NCBI GenBank assembly: GCA_017631215.1
Contig: JAGBTR010000047.1
Coordinates: 1-7,313, forward strand
Length of the DNA: 7,313 nucleotides
From: Clostridia bacterium
Lineage (GTDB): Bacteria; Bacillota; Clostridia; Oscillospirales; CAG-272
Direction: 5' to 3'
Part shown: positions 1-6,907 of the stretch, piece after piece
Numbering within the stretch: position 1 is the first letter of the stretch
Layout of the letters: each line of letters opens with the position of its first letter
Made by a program: the position numbers and the translations under genes
Notes under the pieces: generated by a model
Seen by the model: the letters and a program-made list of their open reading frames with translations, nothing else
Databases searched by the model: none
Told to the model about the DNA's origin: nothing

Positions 1-2
1 AT

Positions 3-131
3 GATGAAGCAACAGAATTCCTGGAATTGCGCAATAGAGTCCTCGGCGAAATCAACCAAGACTACAGTGATTTTCAAGAGAGCGGATATACGACACCGCT
101 TGCAGCAGAGGAAGAGGAACCCTACAAGTAA
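3..131 (+). CDS. C-terminal end of an unidentified protein (5' partial)
   Basis: The third frame is open from the left edge to a TAA at 129-131 and gives 42 residues, ending in an acidic tail rich in Glu (LAAEEEEPYK). The stop lies 22 bases before the hairpin at 154-195, which is the expected position for the 3' end of a real gene. The competing plus-strand frame beginning with ATG at position 1 runs straight through that hairpin and into the uvrA 3' end, so I prefer this frame. The residues are charged and hydrophilic, probably helical, with no membrane segment or motif I recognise. It converges on uvrA. Its composition matches the left, Bacteroidales-like zone, so it probably belongs to the same source genome as the uvrA C-terminal half. 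The function cannot be told from this fragment. Confidence 0.5.
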   Translation, partial: DEATEFLELRNRVLGEINQDYSDFQESGYTTPLAAEEEEPYK

Positions 132-153
132 CACTTTTCCGCACACAACACCC

Positions 154-195
154 AAGACGACAGAAGGCCCTCTTTGGAGAGCCTTCTGTCGTCTT
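154..195. terminator. Perfect 15-bp hairpin between convergent genes, probable bidirectional terminator
   Basis: AAGACGACAGAAGGC at 154-168 is the exact reverse complement of GCCTTCTGTCGTCTT at 181-195, with a 12-base loop. It sits between the stop of the plus-strand partial gene (131) and the stop of minus-strand uvrA (243), so it can serve both transcripts. Neither side has a long T tract: the plus strand continues ACATATAT and the minus strand continues GGGTGTTG. It is therefore not a textbook intrinsic terminator, but position and stem strength make termination or 3'-end protection the likeliest role. Confidence 0.65.
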
Positions 196-242
196 ACATA
201 TATCAGGTTCTTTTCCCGATCCTGGATACCCGCCTTGACACC

Positions 243-3065
243 TCAAAGTTCCTTGGCCAGATAAGGCGCTGTGTGCCCTACTCCTTTGGCAGCGACCTCC
301 TCGGGAGTACCGGTGGCCATTACCTGACCTCCGTCACGTCCGCCCTCGGGGCCCATATCAATGATGTAATCGGCCATCTTTATGACATCAAGGTTATGCT
401 CGATTATTATCACAGTATTACCCTTGTCAACAAGACGGTTCACCACCCCCATAAGCACGCGGATGTCCTCAAAATGCAATCCCGTGGTAGGTTCATCAAG
501 CAGGTAAAGGGTCTTGCCTGTATCACGTTTGGAGAGTTCCGTTGCAAGCTTAACGCGCTGGCTCTCGCCACCCGACAACGTCGTCGATGGCTGGCCAAGC
601 TTTATGTAACCCAGACCTACATCCTGCAACACCTTTATCTTGTTGAGTATAACAGGGACATTCTCAAAGAACTCCACCGCCATATTTATTGTCATGTCAA
701 GAACATCGGCAATGGACTTTCCCTTGTAGCGCACCTCGAGAGTCTCGCGGTTGTAACGCTTGCCATGGCACACCTCGCAAGGCACCATCACATCGGGCAG
801 GAAGTTCATCTCCAGTGTCTTGTATCCGTTACCGCTGCAAGCCTCGCAACGACCACCAGTCACATTGAACGAGAAACGCCCGGGCTTGTAGCCACGAATC
901 TTGGCCTCAGGGAGGTCGACGAAGAGGTTACGGATATCGGCAAACACACCTGTATATGTAGCAGGGTTTGAACGTGGGGTACGTCCAAGCGGCGACTGGT
1001 CAACATCTACTATCTTGTCTATATACTCAATGCCCTCTATCCTGTCATATGGCAACGGCTCACGCAAGGCACGGTAGAAATGCTTTGCCAGGATTGGCTG
1101 AAGGGTGTCATTTATGAGTGATGACTTACCGCCACCCGATACTCCGGTCACGCATATGAGCTTGCCCAATGGGAACTCCACATCAACGTTCTTGAGATTG
1201 TTGCCACGCGCACCGAAGATCTTTATCGAGTGTCCGTTGCCCTCGCGACGCTCTTTGGGAACGGCGATGCGCTTTCTCCCCGACAGATACGCACCCGTCA
1301 GCGAGTCCTCGTTGGCCATCACCTCTTCGGGTGTTCCCGCCGCCACAACGTGACCGCCGTGGATGCCCGCGCCTGGGCCGATGTCGATGAGATAGTCCGC
1401 TGTTCGCATGGTCTCCTCGTCGTGCTCAACGACAATGACGGTATTGCCCAGATCGCGCAGCTTTTGCAGCGTGGCGATGAGCTTTTCGTTGTCGCGCTGA
1501 TGCAGACCGATGGACGGCTCGTCCAGAATATACAGCACGCCCATCAGCGACGAGCCGATCTGGGTGGCCAGACGAATGCGCTGTGCCTCGCCGCCCGACA
1601 GCGTGCCTGCCTTGCGCGAGAGCGTCAGGTAGTCCAGACCGACACTGCGGAGAAAGCCGAGGCGGGCACGGATCTCCTTGAGGATATCGCGGGCGATGGT
1701 CTGCTCGGTCTCGTCGAGCGAGAGTGCGTTGACAAAGTCGAGCGCCTCACCGACCGAAAGATCGCAAAAATCCGCAATGCTCTTGCCGCCGACGGTGACC
1801 GCCAGCACAAGCGGCGAAAGTCTTTTGCCCTTACAATCCGGACACGGCGCATCCTCGACGAATTGCTCGTAATAATCGCGGTTCATTCCCTGCGTCATAC
1901 GCATACGGATCATCGGAAGAAGACCGTCGAAGCGCACGACCTGGTGATGCTCCTCGCCGCCGAAATAACGGTGAATGTCGTATTTTTCGTCGCCCGTGCC
2001 GTTGAGCAGCACGTTCATCGCCTCGGGGGTGAAATTTTCAAGCGGCGTGTCCAGATCGAAGCCGTAGCGTGCGCCGACCGCCGAAAAGAGCGGACCGTTC
2101 CAGCTCTCCTCCTCAAGCGACTTAAAGCCGTTGACGGCAATGCCGCCGTCGTGCAGTGACAGCTCCATACGGGGGAGGATCTTGGCGACCGACAGGATCT
2201 GCATATCGCCGATGCCCGCGCACTTGGGGCAAGCACCTGCGGGGTTGTTGAACGAAAACATACGCGGCTCAAGCTCACCGACCGAAATGCCGTGCTCCTC
2301 GCAGGCATAGGACTGCGAGAAGGTCAGTTCCTCGCTCTCACCCTCGCGCGGCACCGTCACAACGGTCAGATGTCCGTCGGCGGCGTGCAGTGCGTTCTCG
2401 ACCGAGTCGCCAAGACGCGAGCGGATGTCGGGGCGCAGGACGAGGCGGTCGACCACGATCTCGACCGTGTGTCGCTTGTTCTTATCCAGCCCGATGTCCT
2501 CGGACAGCTCGTACAGATTACCGTCCACGCGCACGCGGACGTAGCCCGACTTGCGTGCGTCGGCAAACACCTTTTCCTGCGTTCCCTTCTGAGCGCGCAC
2601 GACGGGAGCGAGCACCATAAAGCGCGTGCCCTCGGGCAGTGCCATAATGCGGTCGATGATCTGATCCACGCTCTGCTGACGGATCTCCTTGCCGCAAACG
2701 GGACAATGCGGGATACCGATGCGGGCGTAGAGCAGACGCAGATAGTCGTAGATCTCGGTGACCGTGCCCACCGTCGAGCGCGGGTTTTTCGAGGTCGTCT
2801 TCTGATCAATGGAAATGGCGGGGGAAAGCCCCTCGATCATATCGACGTCGGGCTTGTCCATCTGTCCGAGAAACATACGGGCATACGAGGACAGCGACTC
2901 GACAAAGCGGCGGTGTCCCTCGGCGTAGATGGTGTCAAACGCCAAGGACGACTTACCCGAGCCCGACAGTCCCGTCAGCACGACCAGCTTGTCTCGCGGG
3001 ATGGAAACGTCGATATTTTTTAGATTATGGACGCGAGCGCCCTTGATCACAATGGAAGATTGCAT
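243..3065 (-). CDS. uvrA: UvrABC excinuclease subunit A, apparently a chimera of two phyla
   Basis: UvrA is the cytoplasmic dimeric ABC ATPase that finds bulky DNA lesions and loads UvrB in nucleotide excision repair. From the ATG at 3065 the protein has 940 residues, the usual family length. That ATG is chosen over an in-frame TTG at 3080 because AAGGAG ends four bases before it and family members start at this point. Motifs in order: Walker A GLSGSGKS (32-39); zinc ligands C121/C124, C255/H258 with C279/C282, and C408/C411; signature LSGGEAQR (489-496); Walker B ILDEP (513-517); second Walker A GVSGGGKS (641-648), where the usual Ser at 645 is Gly; zinc pairs C740/C743 and C763/C766; second signature LSGGESQR (830-837); second Walker B LLDEP (855-859). 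All catalytic elements are present. The first half resembles clostridial UvrA. The second half (about residue 612 onward) resembles Bacteroidales UvrA, for example [23 protein letters not shown] and [19 protein letters not shown], and codon use changes at the same place. It is probably cotranscribed with uvrB. Identity is certain; whether this full-length gene exists in one genome is doubtful. Confidence 0.95.
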   Translation of the reverse strand: MQSSIVIKGARVHNLKNIDVSIPRDKLVVLTGLSGSGKSSLAFDTIYAEGHRRFVESLSSYARMFLGQMDKPDVDMIEGLSPAISIDQKTTSKNPRSTVGTVTEIYDYLRLLYARIGIPHCPVCGKEIRQQSVDQIIDRIMALPEGTRFMVLAPVVRAQKGTQEKVFADARKSGYVRVRVDGNLYELSEDIGLDKNKRHTVEIVVDRLVLRPDIRSRLGDSVENALHAADGHLTVVTVPREGESEELTFSQSYACEEHGISVGELEPRMFSFNNPAGACPKCAGIGDMQILSVAKILPRMELSLHDGGIAVNGFKSLEEESWNGPLFSAVGARYGFDLDTPLENFTPEAMNVLLNGTGDEKYDIHRYFGGEEHHQVVRFDGLLPMIRMRMTQGMNRDYYEQFVEDAPCPDCKGKRLSPLVLAVTVGGKSIADFCDLSVGEALDFVNALSLDETEQTIARDILKEIRARLGFLRSVGLDYLTLSRKAGTLSGGEAQRIRLATQIGSSLMGVLYILDEPSIGLHQRDNEKLIATLQKLRDLGNTVIVVEHDEETMRTADYLIDIGPGAGIHGGHVVAAGTPEEVMANEDSLTGAYLSGRKRIAVPKERREGNGHSIKIFGARGNNLKNVDVEFPLGKLICVTGVSGGGKSSLINDTLQPILAKHFYRALREPLPYDRIEGIEYIDKIVDVDQSPLGRTPRSNPATYTGVFADIRNLFVDLPEAKIRGYKPGRFSFNVTGGRCEACSGNGYKTLEMNFLPDVMVPCEVCHGKRYNRETLEVRYKGKSIADVLDMTINMAVEFFENVPVILNKIKVLQDVGLGYIKLGQPSTTLSGGESQRVKLATELSKRDTGKTLYLLDEPTTGLHFEDIRVLMGVVNRLVDKGNTVIIIEHNLDVIKMADYIIDMGPEGGRDGGQVMATGTPEEVAAKGVGHTAPYLAKEL
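1230..1400. other. Composition and phylogeny switch inside uvrA (putative chimeric junction)
   Basis: Reading the uvrA coding strand, Ile is ATC at residues 560, 562, 568 and 600. From residue 614 onward ATA is frequent (614, 637, 651, 676, 682, 685). Base composition shifts too: 2401-2460 is about 70% GC, while 361-420 is about 33%. The interval falls in the linker between the two ABC halves, close to the conserved segment NNLKNVDV before the second Walker A. The frame is kept across it. Either an assembler joined two genomes at a conserved stretch, or homologous recombination did. Confidence 0.6.
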
Positions 3066-3088
3066 ATTGCTCCTTATCAATCGAAAAA

Positions 3089-3259
3089 TTATTCGGCAAG
3101 ACCGCGTGCCGCCGCGGTCAGCTCATCGGCAAAATAGCCGCGCGCCTTGTAGATCTCCTTGATCTCCTCGGGCGTCAGTTGACCGTCCGAGATGGTCGTG
3201 TGCGTGTGCATATTGGCCTTGTAAAAGATCCCCTTCTCGGGCAACAGATACTGCTTCAT
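3089..3259 (-). pseudogene. Internally deleted PHP-domain protein gene (56 codons)
   Basis: A complete small ORF with ATG at 3259 and TAA at 3089-3091 lies between uvrB and uvrA. AAAAGGAGA at 3267-3275 gives a strong ribosome binding site that overlaps the uvrB stop codon; only 14 bases separate the uvrB stop from this ATG, and 23 bases separate its TAA from the uvrA ATG. Residues 1-42 (MKQYLLPEKGIFYKANMHTH, then [21 protein letters not shown]) match the start of clostridial PHP-type metal-dependent phosphoesterases, including the HxH metal motif at H18/H20 and D25. At residue 42 the sequence jumps to FADEL plus an Ala-rich tail, like the last residues of those proteins, which often end in AYFxDEL. 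The remaining metal ligands and some 200 or more residues expected for the family are absent, so no phosphoesterase activity is expected. It could be a true in-frame deletion relic still translated, or an assembly deletion. The homology is from memory. Confidence 0.65.
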
Positions 3260-3273
3260 CGGTATATCTCCTT

Positions 3274-5292
3274 TTATGATTTTCCCGCGCGCAGCCGCGC
3301 GATCTCATCACGCAGATACGCCGCCTTTTCAAATTCAAGCTGTCTTGCCGCGTCCTTCATCTCGCGCGTCATACGCTCGATCAGCGCCTCGCGCTCGCCT
3401 GCGCTCAGCTTGCCCTTTTTGGTCGCTCCGACCGTATCGGCCGCATCGCCCTTGCCGCGCTTTTTGCCGCGCAGGCGCTCCTCGTTCTCCTCGCTCGCGC
3501 CGATGTCGATGACGTCGCGCACGCTCTTGACGACGGTGCGCGGCGTGATGCCGTTTGCTTCATTATACGCCTGCTGGATCTTACGGCGTCGCTCGGTCTC
3601 GGTGATCGCGCCCCCCATCGAGCGCGTGACGGTATCGGCGTACATAATGACCTTGCCCTCTGCGTTACGAGCGGCACGTCCGACCGTCTGAATGAGCGAG
3701 GTCTCGCCGCGAAGGAAGCCCTCCTTATCGGCATCGAGGATGGCAACGAGCGACACCTCGGGGATATCCAAGCCCTCGCGGAGCAGATTGATGCCGACCA
3801 GCACGTCGAACACGCCCAGGCGCAAGTCTCGGATGATCTCCATACGCTCCATCGTCTCGACGTTGAAGTGGATATAGCGCACCTTGACGCCGTTCTGCTC
3901 GAGATACTCGGTCAGATCCTCGGCCATCTTTTTGGTCAGCGTCGTAACAAGCACGCGCTCGCCCTTGTCGGCACGCACGCGGATCTCGCCCAGAAGATCG
4001 TCGATCTGCCCCTCGATGGGGCGCACCTCGATCAGCGGGTCGAGCAGACCCGTCGGGCGGATGATCTGCTCGGTCGGCGCGGGGCTATTCTCTTTTTCAT
4101 AATCGCCCGGCGTCGCGCTGACGAAGACCGCTTGATTGATCTTTTGCTCAAATTCCTCGAAATACAAGGGTCTGTTATCATAGGCCGAGGGCAGACGGAA
4201 GCCGAACTCGACCAGATTTTTCTTTCTCGCCGTATCGCCGCCGCTCATACCGCGCACCTGCGGCAGCGCCACGTGCGACTCGTCGACGAACAGCAGATAG
4301 TCGTCGGGGAAATAGTCCAGCAGCGTATGGGGCGTGGAGCCGACGGGACGCCCCGCCAGCACGCGCGAGTAGTTCTCGACGCCCGAGCAATAGCCGATCT
4401 CGCGCAGCATCTCAAGGTCGTATCTCGTTCTCTGCTCGATGCGCTGCGCCTCGATGAGCTGGTTGTTGTCGTTAAAAAACTGAATGCGCTCGTGCATCTC
4501 GCGCTCGATCTCGGCAAGCGCCGCCTCGCGCTTGTCGTCCGACACGGCGTAGTGCGTCGCGGGATAGATGGCGGCGTAGCTGAGCGTGCGGAGCATCTCG
4601 CCCGTGACGATGTTGATCTCGCTGACACGGTCGATCTCGTCGTCAAAAAACTCGACGCGGATGGCGTGCTCCGACTCGTTGGAGGGAATGACCTCGACCA
4701 CGTCGCCACGCACGCGGAAGGTATCGCGCGCAAGCTCGATATCGTTGCGGTTGTAGCTGATGGCGACCAGATGACGCACGAAGGTATCGCGATCCATCAG
4801 CATACCCGGCCGCACCGCCAGCACCAGCGCGCGGTATTCGTCGGGATCACCCAGCGAATAAATGCACGACACGCTCGCCACGATGATGACGTCGCGCCGC
4901 TCAAACAGCGCACTCGTCGCGCTGTGGCGCAGTCGGTCGATCTCCTCATTAACGAGGGCATCCTTCTCGATATACATATCCTTGCCGGGGATATACGCCT
5001 CGGGCTGGTAATAATCGTAATAGGAAACAAAATACTCGACCGCCGCATCGGGGAAAAACTCACGCATCTCGGAGCAGGTCTGGGCAGCCAGCGTCTTGTT
5101 GGGCTCAAGAATGAGCGTCGGACGATTGCACCGCGCGATGACGTTGGCCATCGTAAACGTTTTACCCGAGCCCGTCACGCCGAGCAGCGTTTGCATACGC
5201 TCACCGCGCTCCACCCCCGCCACCAGTGCGTCAATCGCACGGGGCTGGTCTCCCGTCGGTGCAAATTCACTTTTCAGCACGAACCGATCCAT
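3274..5292 (-). CDS. uvrB: UvrABC excinuclease subunit B
   Basis: UvrB is the helicase-fold subunit that UvrA loads onto damaged DNA; it verifies the lesion and recruits UvrC for incision. The 672 residues match the family length. Visible landmarks: Walker A GVTGSGKT (38-45); NKTLAAQ (65-71); the lesion-probing beta-hairpin with [10 protein letters not shown] (91-100); [17 protein letters not shown] (121-137); VDESH (336-340) followed by PQVRGM (344-349); SATPGDYE (392-399); IRPTGLLDP (411-419); [12 protein letters not shown] (498-509); helicase motif [11 protein letters not shown] (535-543); and a C-terminal UVR domain (about 635-668) that contacts UvrC. Two details differ from most homologues: HFN at 475-477 where HSD or HND is usual, and a basic, Gly-rich linker (607-629) before the UVR domain. 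The ATG start agrees with the typical family opening ([17 protein letters not shown]). A GGGGG run just upstream is only a modest ribosome binding site. It is the first gene of the uvrB-PHP remnant-uvrA cluster. Confidence 0.97.
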   Translation of the reverse strand: MDRFVLKSEFAPTGDQPRAIDALVAGVERGERMQTLLGVTGSGKTFTMANVIARCNRPTLILEPNKTLAAQTCSEMREFFPDAAVEYFVSYYDYYQPEAYIPGKDMYIEKDALVNEEIDRLRHSATSALFERRDVIIVASVSCIYSLGDPDEYRALVLAVRPGMLMDRDTFVRHLVAISYNRNDIELARDTFRVRGDVVEVIPSNESEHAIRVEFFDDEIDRVSEINIVTGEMLRTLSYAAIYPATHYAVSDDKREAALAEIEREMHERIQFFNDNNQLIEAQRIEQRTRYDLEMLREIGYCSGVENYSRVLAGRPVGSTPHTLLDYFPDDYLLFVDESHVALPQVRGMSGGDTARKKNLVEFGFRLPSAYDNRPLYFEEFEQKINQAVFVSATPGDYEKENSPAPTEQIIRPTGLLDPLIEVRPIEGQIDDLLGEIRVRADKGERVLVTTLTKKMAEDLTEYLEQNGVKVRYIHFNVETMERMEIIRDLRLGVFDVLVGINLLREGLDIPEVSLVAILDADKEGFLRGETSLIQTVGRAARNAEGKVIMYADTVTRSMGGAITETERRRKIQQAYNEANGITPRTVVKSVRDVIDIGASEENEERLRGKKRGKGDAADTVGATKKGKLSAGEREALIERMTREMKDAARQLEFEKAAYLRDEIARLRAGKS

Positions 5293-5329
5293 CCGATGCC
5301 CCCACTTTCTCTACGATCTTATGTTATTT

Positions 5330-5358
5330 ATTATACTCCATAAGCGCACGTTTGTCAA
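5330..5358 (-). promoter_or_regulatory. Consensus sigma-A promoter of uvrB
   Basis: On the minus strand TTGACA (5353-5358) and TATAAT (5330-5335) are both exact consensus hexamers separated by 17 bases. Transcription should start near 5323, leaving a leader of about 30 bases before the uvrB ATG at 5292. I see no convincing Gram-positive LexA box (GAAC-N4-GTTC) across or next to it, so SOS control is not supported by the sequence. Confidence 0.85.
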
Positions 5359-5422
5359 TCACACGCCGACCTTTTTTGCGCGCGAGCCGTTGAATTTGAC
5401 GGGAGATTTCCGCTCCTGCAAG

Positions 5423-5444
5423 TTTACAAAATTCTATTTACAAA
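5423..5444 (+). repeat. Direct repeat TTTACAAA x2 at the nagA promoter
   Basis: TTTACAAA occurs at 5423-5430 and again at 5437-5444, 14 bases apart start to start. The second copy contains the -35 hexamer of the nagA promoter. It could be a regulator site or simple AT-rich coincidence. Confidence 0.35.
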
Positions 5445-5465
5445 GCAGGCAAAATATTGTATAAT
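5437..5465 (+). promoter_or_regulatory. Sigma-A-type promoter of nagA
   Basis: TTTACA (5437-5442) and TATAAT (5460-5465) are 17 bases apart, with a predicted start near 5472. The -35 differs from consensus by one base. The two divergent promoters (uvrB and nagA) have their -35 elements about 80 bases apart, and the sequence between them holds no gene. Confidence 0.8.
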
Positions 5466-5481
5466 ACAGATATCATCCACC

Positions 5482-5488
5482 AAGGAGG
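5482..5488 (+). promoter_or_regulatory. Strong ribosome binding site of nagA
   Basis: AAGGAGG lies eight bases before the ATG at 5497. It is full Shine-Dalgarno consensus at near-ideal spacing and fixes the start codon. Confidence 0.9.
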
Positions 5489-5496
5489 CTCGAACC

Positions 5497-6657
5497 ATGA
5501 CCACACAGATCATCAACGCGCGCATCATTCTGCCCTATGGCGGTATGCCGGGCGTTTGCCGCTTCACGGACGGCATCATTGATTATATTGGCGAGACGGT
5601 GCAAGAGGCAGACGTGACCGTCGACGCTCAAGGGGCATATCTGCTCCCCGGGTTTATTGATATCCATTGCCACGGCGGCGCCGGCTTTGACTTTATGGAC
5701 GCCTCGCCCGAGGAGATGCGCGAGATCTCGCGCTTCCACCTCTCGCACGGCACGACCACGCTCGTCCCCACGACCATGACCGACCGCACCGAGAACATCC
5801 GCGCCGCGCTCGACCGTCTCAAGGCGCTGTACGCGAGCGGCGACGCGCTGACGCTGACGGGCGCACATCTGGAGGGTCCGTGGCTCAGCCCCGCCCAGTG
5901 CGGCGCGCAGGATACGTCCAAAATGCAGCTGCCCTCCAAGGAGGCGCTCGATGCCCTGCTTGCCGACTATCCCTTCATCAGCCGCATCAGCGCCGCCCCC
6001 GAGCTGCCTTGGGGTATGGAGCTTGGCGACTATGCCAAGTCGCGCGGGCTGGTGGTGGCACTGGCGCACACCGATGCCGACTACGACACCGCCGTCGAAT
6101 CCGCCGACCACGGCTACACCCTGATGACGCATCTCTTCTCGGGTATGAAGAGCGTCGTGCGTGTCAACGCCTACCGCGTGGCGGGTGCCATCGAGGCGGG
6201 TCTTGTCGATGACAGACTGGTCGCCGAGATCATCGCCGACGGCAAGCATCTGCCCGCGGGACTGCTCAAGCTCATCGAAAAGTGTAAGAGTGCGGACGGC
6301 ATCTGCCTGATCACCGACGCGATGCGCGGTGCGGGTCTTGCCAACGGACAGACCACGATGCTCGGTCGTATGGACGACGGCGTTCCCTGCCTGATCGACG
6401 ACGACGTCGCCAAGCTGCCCGATTGCACCGCCTTCGCGGGAAGCACCGCCACGACCGACCGTCTCGTCCGCACGATGCACGACCTTGCGGGCAGCACGCT
6501 CTCGCGCATCAGCCGTATGGCCTCGGCCACCCCTGCCCGCGTGATGGGCTTTGACGACCGCGGCACGATCGAGCTTGGCAAGAGATCCGACCTTGTGCTG
6601 ATGGATGACGATCTCCGAGTGAAGACCGTATTCCTGAACGGTCGCGCCGCTGATTGA
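5497..6657 (+). CDS. nagA: N-acetylglucosamine-6-phosphate deacetylase
   Basis: NagA removes the acetyl group from GlcNAc-6-phosphate to give glucosamine-6-phosphate and acetate, the first committed step of amino sugar use and cell wall recycling in the cytoplasm. The 386 residues match the family length. It is an amidohydrolase-fold enzyme: the LLPGFIDIHCHGG motif with H57 and H59, HLEGPWLSP with metal ligand E126, LAHTDADYD with H191, THLFSGMKS with H212, IIADGKHLP with substrate-site H251, LITDAMRGAG with catalytic D274, and FAGSTATTDR (313-322). The ending GTIELGKRSDLVLMDDD is the usual C-terminal beta-sandwich return. GAQD after the HLEGP motif, rather than GAHN, is as I remember for clostridial homologues. 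It is transcribed alone, between its own promoter and its own terminator. No nagB or sugar transporter gene is in view, so the partner step must be encoded elsewhere. No operator was recognised with confidence. Confidence 0.95.
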   Translation: MTTQIINARIILPYGGMPGVCRFTDGIIDYIGETVQEADVTVDAQGAYLLPGFIDIHCHGGAGFDFMDASPEEMREISRFHLSHGTTTLVPTTMTDRTENIRAALDRLKALYASGDALTLTGAHLEGPWLSPAQCGAQDTSKMQLPSKEALDALLADYPFISRISAAPELPWGMELGDYAKSRGLVVALAHTDADYDTAVESADHGYTLMTHLFSGMKSVVRVNAYRVAGAIEAGLVDDRLVAEIIADGKHLPAGLLKLIEKCKSADGICLITDAMRGAGLANGQTTMLGRMDDGVPCLIDDDVAKLPDCTAFAGSTATTDRLVRTMHDLAGSTLSRISRMASATPARVMGFDDRGTIELGKRSDLVLMDDDLRVKTVFLNGRAAD

Positions 6658-6671
6658 CCCGATTTTACACC

Positions 6672-6713
6672 AATACACCGAACGTGTGAGGCGCTCGGTG
6701 TATTTCTTTTTTT
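6672..6713 (+). terminator. Intrinsic terminator of nagA
   Basis: AATACACCGA (6672-6681) pairs perfectly with TCGGTGTATT (6695-6704) around a 13-base loop, and the stem runs into a T-rich tract to 6713. It begins 15 bases after the nagA stop. This is a textbook rho-independent terminator and makes nagA monocistronic. Confidence 0.92.
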
Positions 6714-6757
6714 GTTCAAATTTTATCCGATTCCACGCGTTTTTCAGCGTCTTTCGC

Positions 6758-6827
6758 AATCGCACGAACGCGATTTGGGATTTATATAACGCTTGATAAA
6801 ATTTTATATAAATATTTCTCAAATCCC
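6758..6827. repeat. AT-rich intergenic stretch with inverted repeats upstream of the decarboxylase promoter
   Basis: Between the nagA terminator and the next promoter there is no gene. The stretch holds AATCGC (6758-6763) facing GCGATT (6770-6775), the 12-base palindrome ATAAAATTTTAT (6796-6807), and GGGATTT (6777-6783) facing AAATCCC (6821-6827), with TTATATAA-type repeats between. It directly abuts the -35 element at 6828, so it could act as an UP-element or operator region. No regulator family is implied by the sequence. Confidence 0.4.
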
Positions 6828-6856
6828 TTGATTTTTGGAGCGGTTTCGTGTATAAT
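6828..6856 (+). promoter_or_regulatory. Sigma-A promoter of the decarboxylase beta-subunit gene
   Basis: TTGATT (6828-6833) and TATAAT (6851-6856) are spaced by 17 bases, with a predicted start near 6863. The resulting leader is about 45 bases long. Confidence 0.8.
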
Positions 6857-6867
6857 ATTGATGATTG

Positions 6868-6883
6868 CGGACAAAAAAGTCCG
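6868..6883 (+). other. Small hairpin at the predicted 5' end of the decarboxylase mRNA
   Basis: CGGAC (6868-6872) and GTCCG (6879-6883) can pair around an all-A six-base loop, a few bases after the predicted transcription start. It may stabilise the 5' end of the messenger. It is too small to be a known riboswitch. Confidence 0.4.
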
Positions 6884-6907
6884 TAAAATTTAAGCGAGGA
6901 TACGATT

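Noticed and set aside
1..264. Plus-strand 87-codon frame starting at base 1
   Set aside because: It runs through the hairpin and into the uvrA 3' end. The alternative frame ending at 131 stops just before the hairpin and fits a real gene end better.
174..971. Plus-strand 265-codon frame opposite the uvrA 3' end
   Set aside because: It starts inside the hairpin at 154-195 and lies opposite conserved UvrA sequence; no family resemblance is visible.
2292..3023. Plus-strand 243-codon frame opposite the uvrA 5' half, and a similar one at 1230-2159
   Set aside because: Both are mirror frames of conserved UvrA codons with no ribosome binding site or motif.
3066..3080. TTG at 3080 as the uvrA start, adding five residues
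   Set aside because: The ATG at 3065 has AAGGAG directly upstream and agrees with where UvrA proteins begin; the extra codons encode the ribosome binding site itself.
3123..3338. Minus-strand 71-codon frame across the uvrB-uvrA gap
   Set aside because: It is out of frame with both uvrB and the PHP remnant, and the PHP frame has a strong ribosome binding site and recognisable residues.
3868..5343. Plus-strand 491-codon open frame opposite uvrB
   Set aside because: It is antisense to an unambiguous uvrB with all motifs. The long opening is expected in GC-rich DNA with strong third-position bias; the translation has no recognisable motif and runs through the uvrB promoter.
5336..5352. Possible LexA or SOS box in the uvrB promoter spacer (AACGTGCGCTT)
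   Set aside because: It has only a loose resemblance to GAAC-N4-GTTC and lacks the required half-sites.
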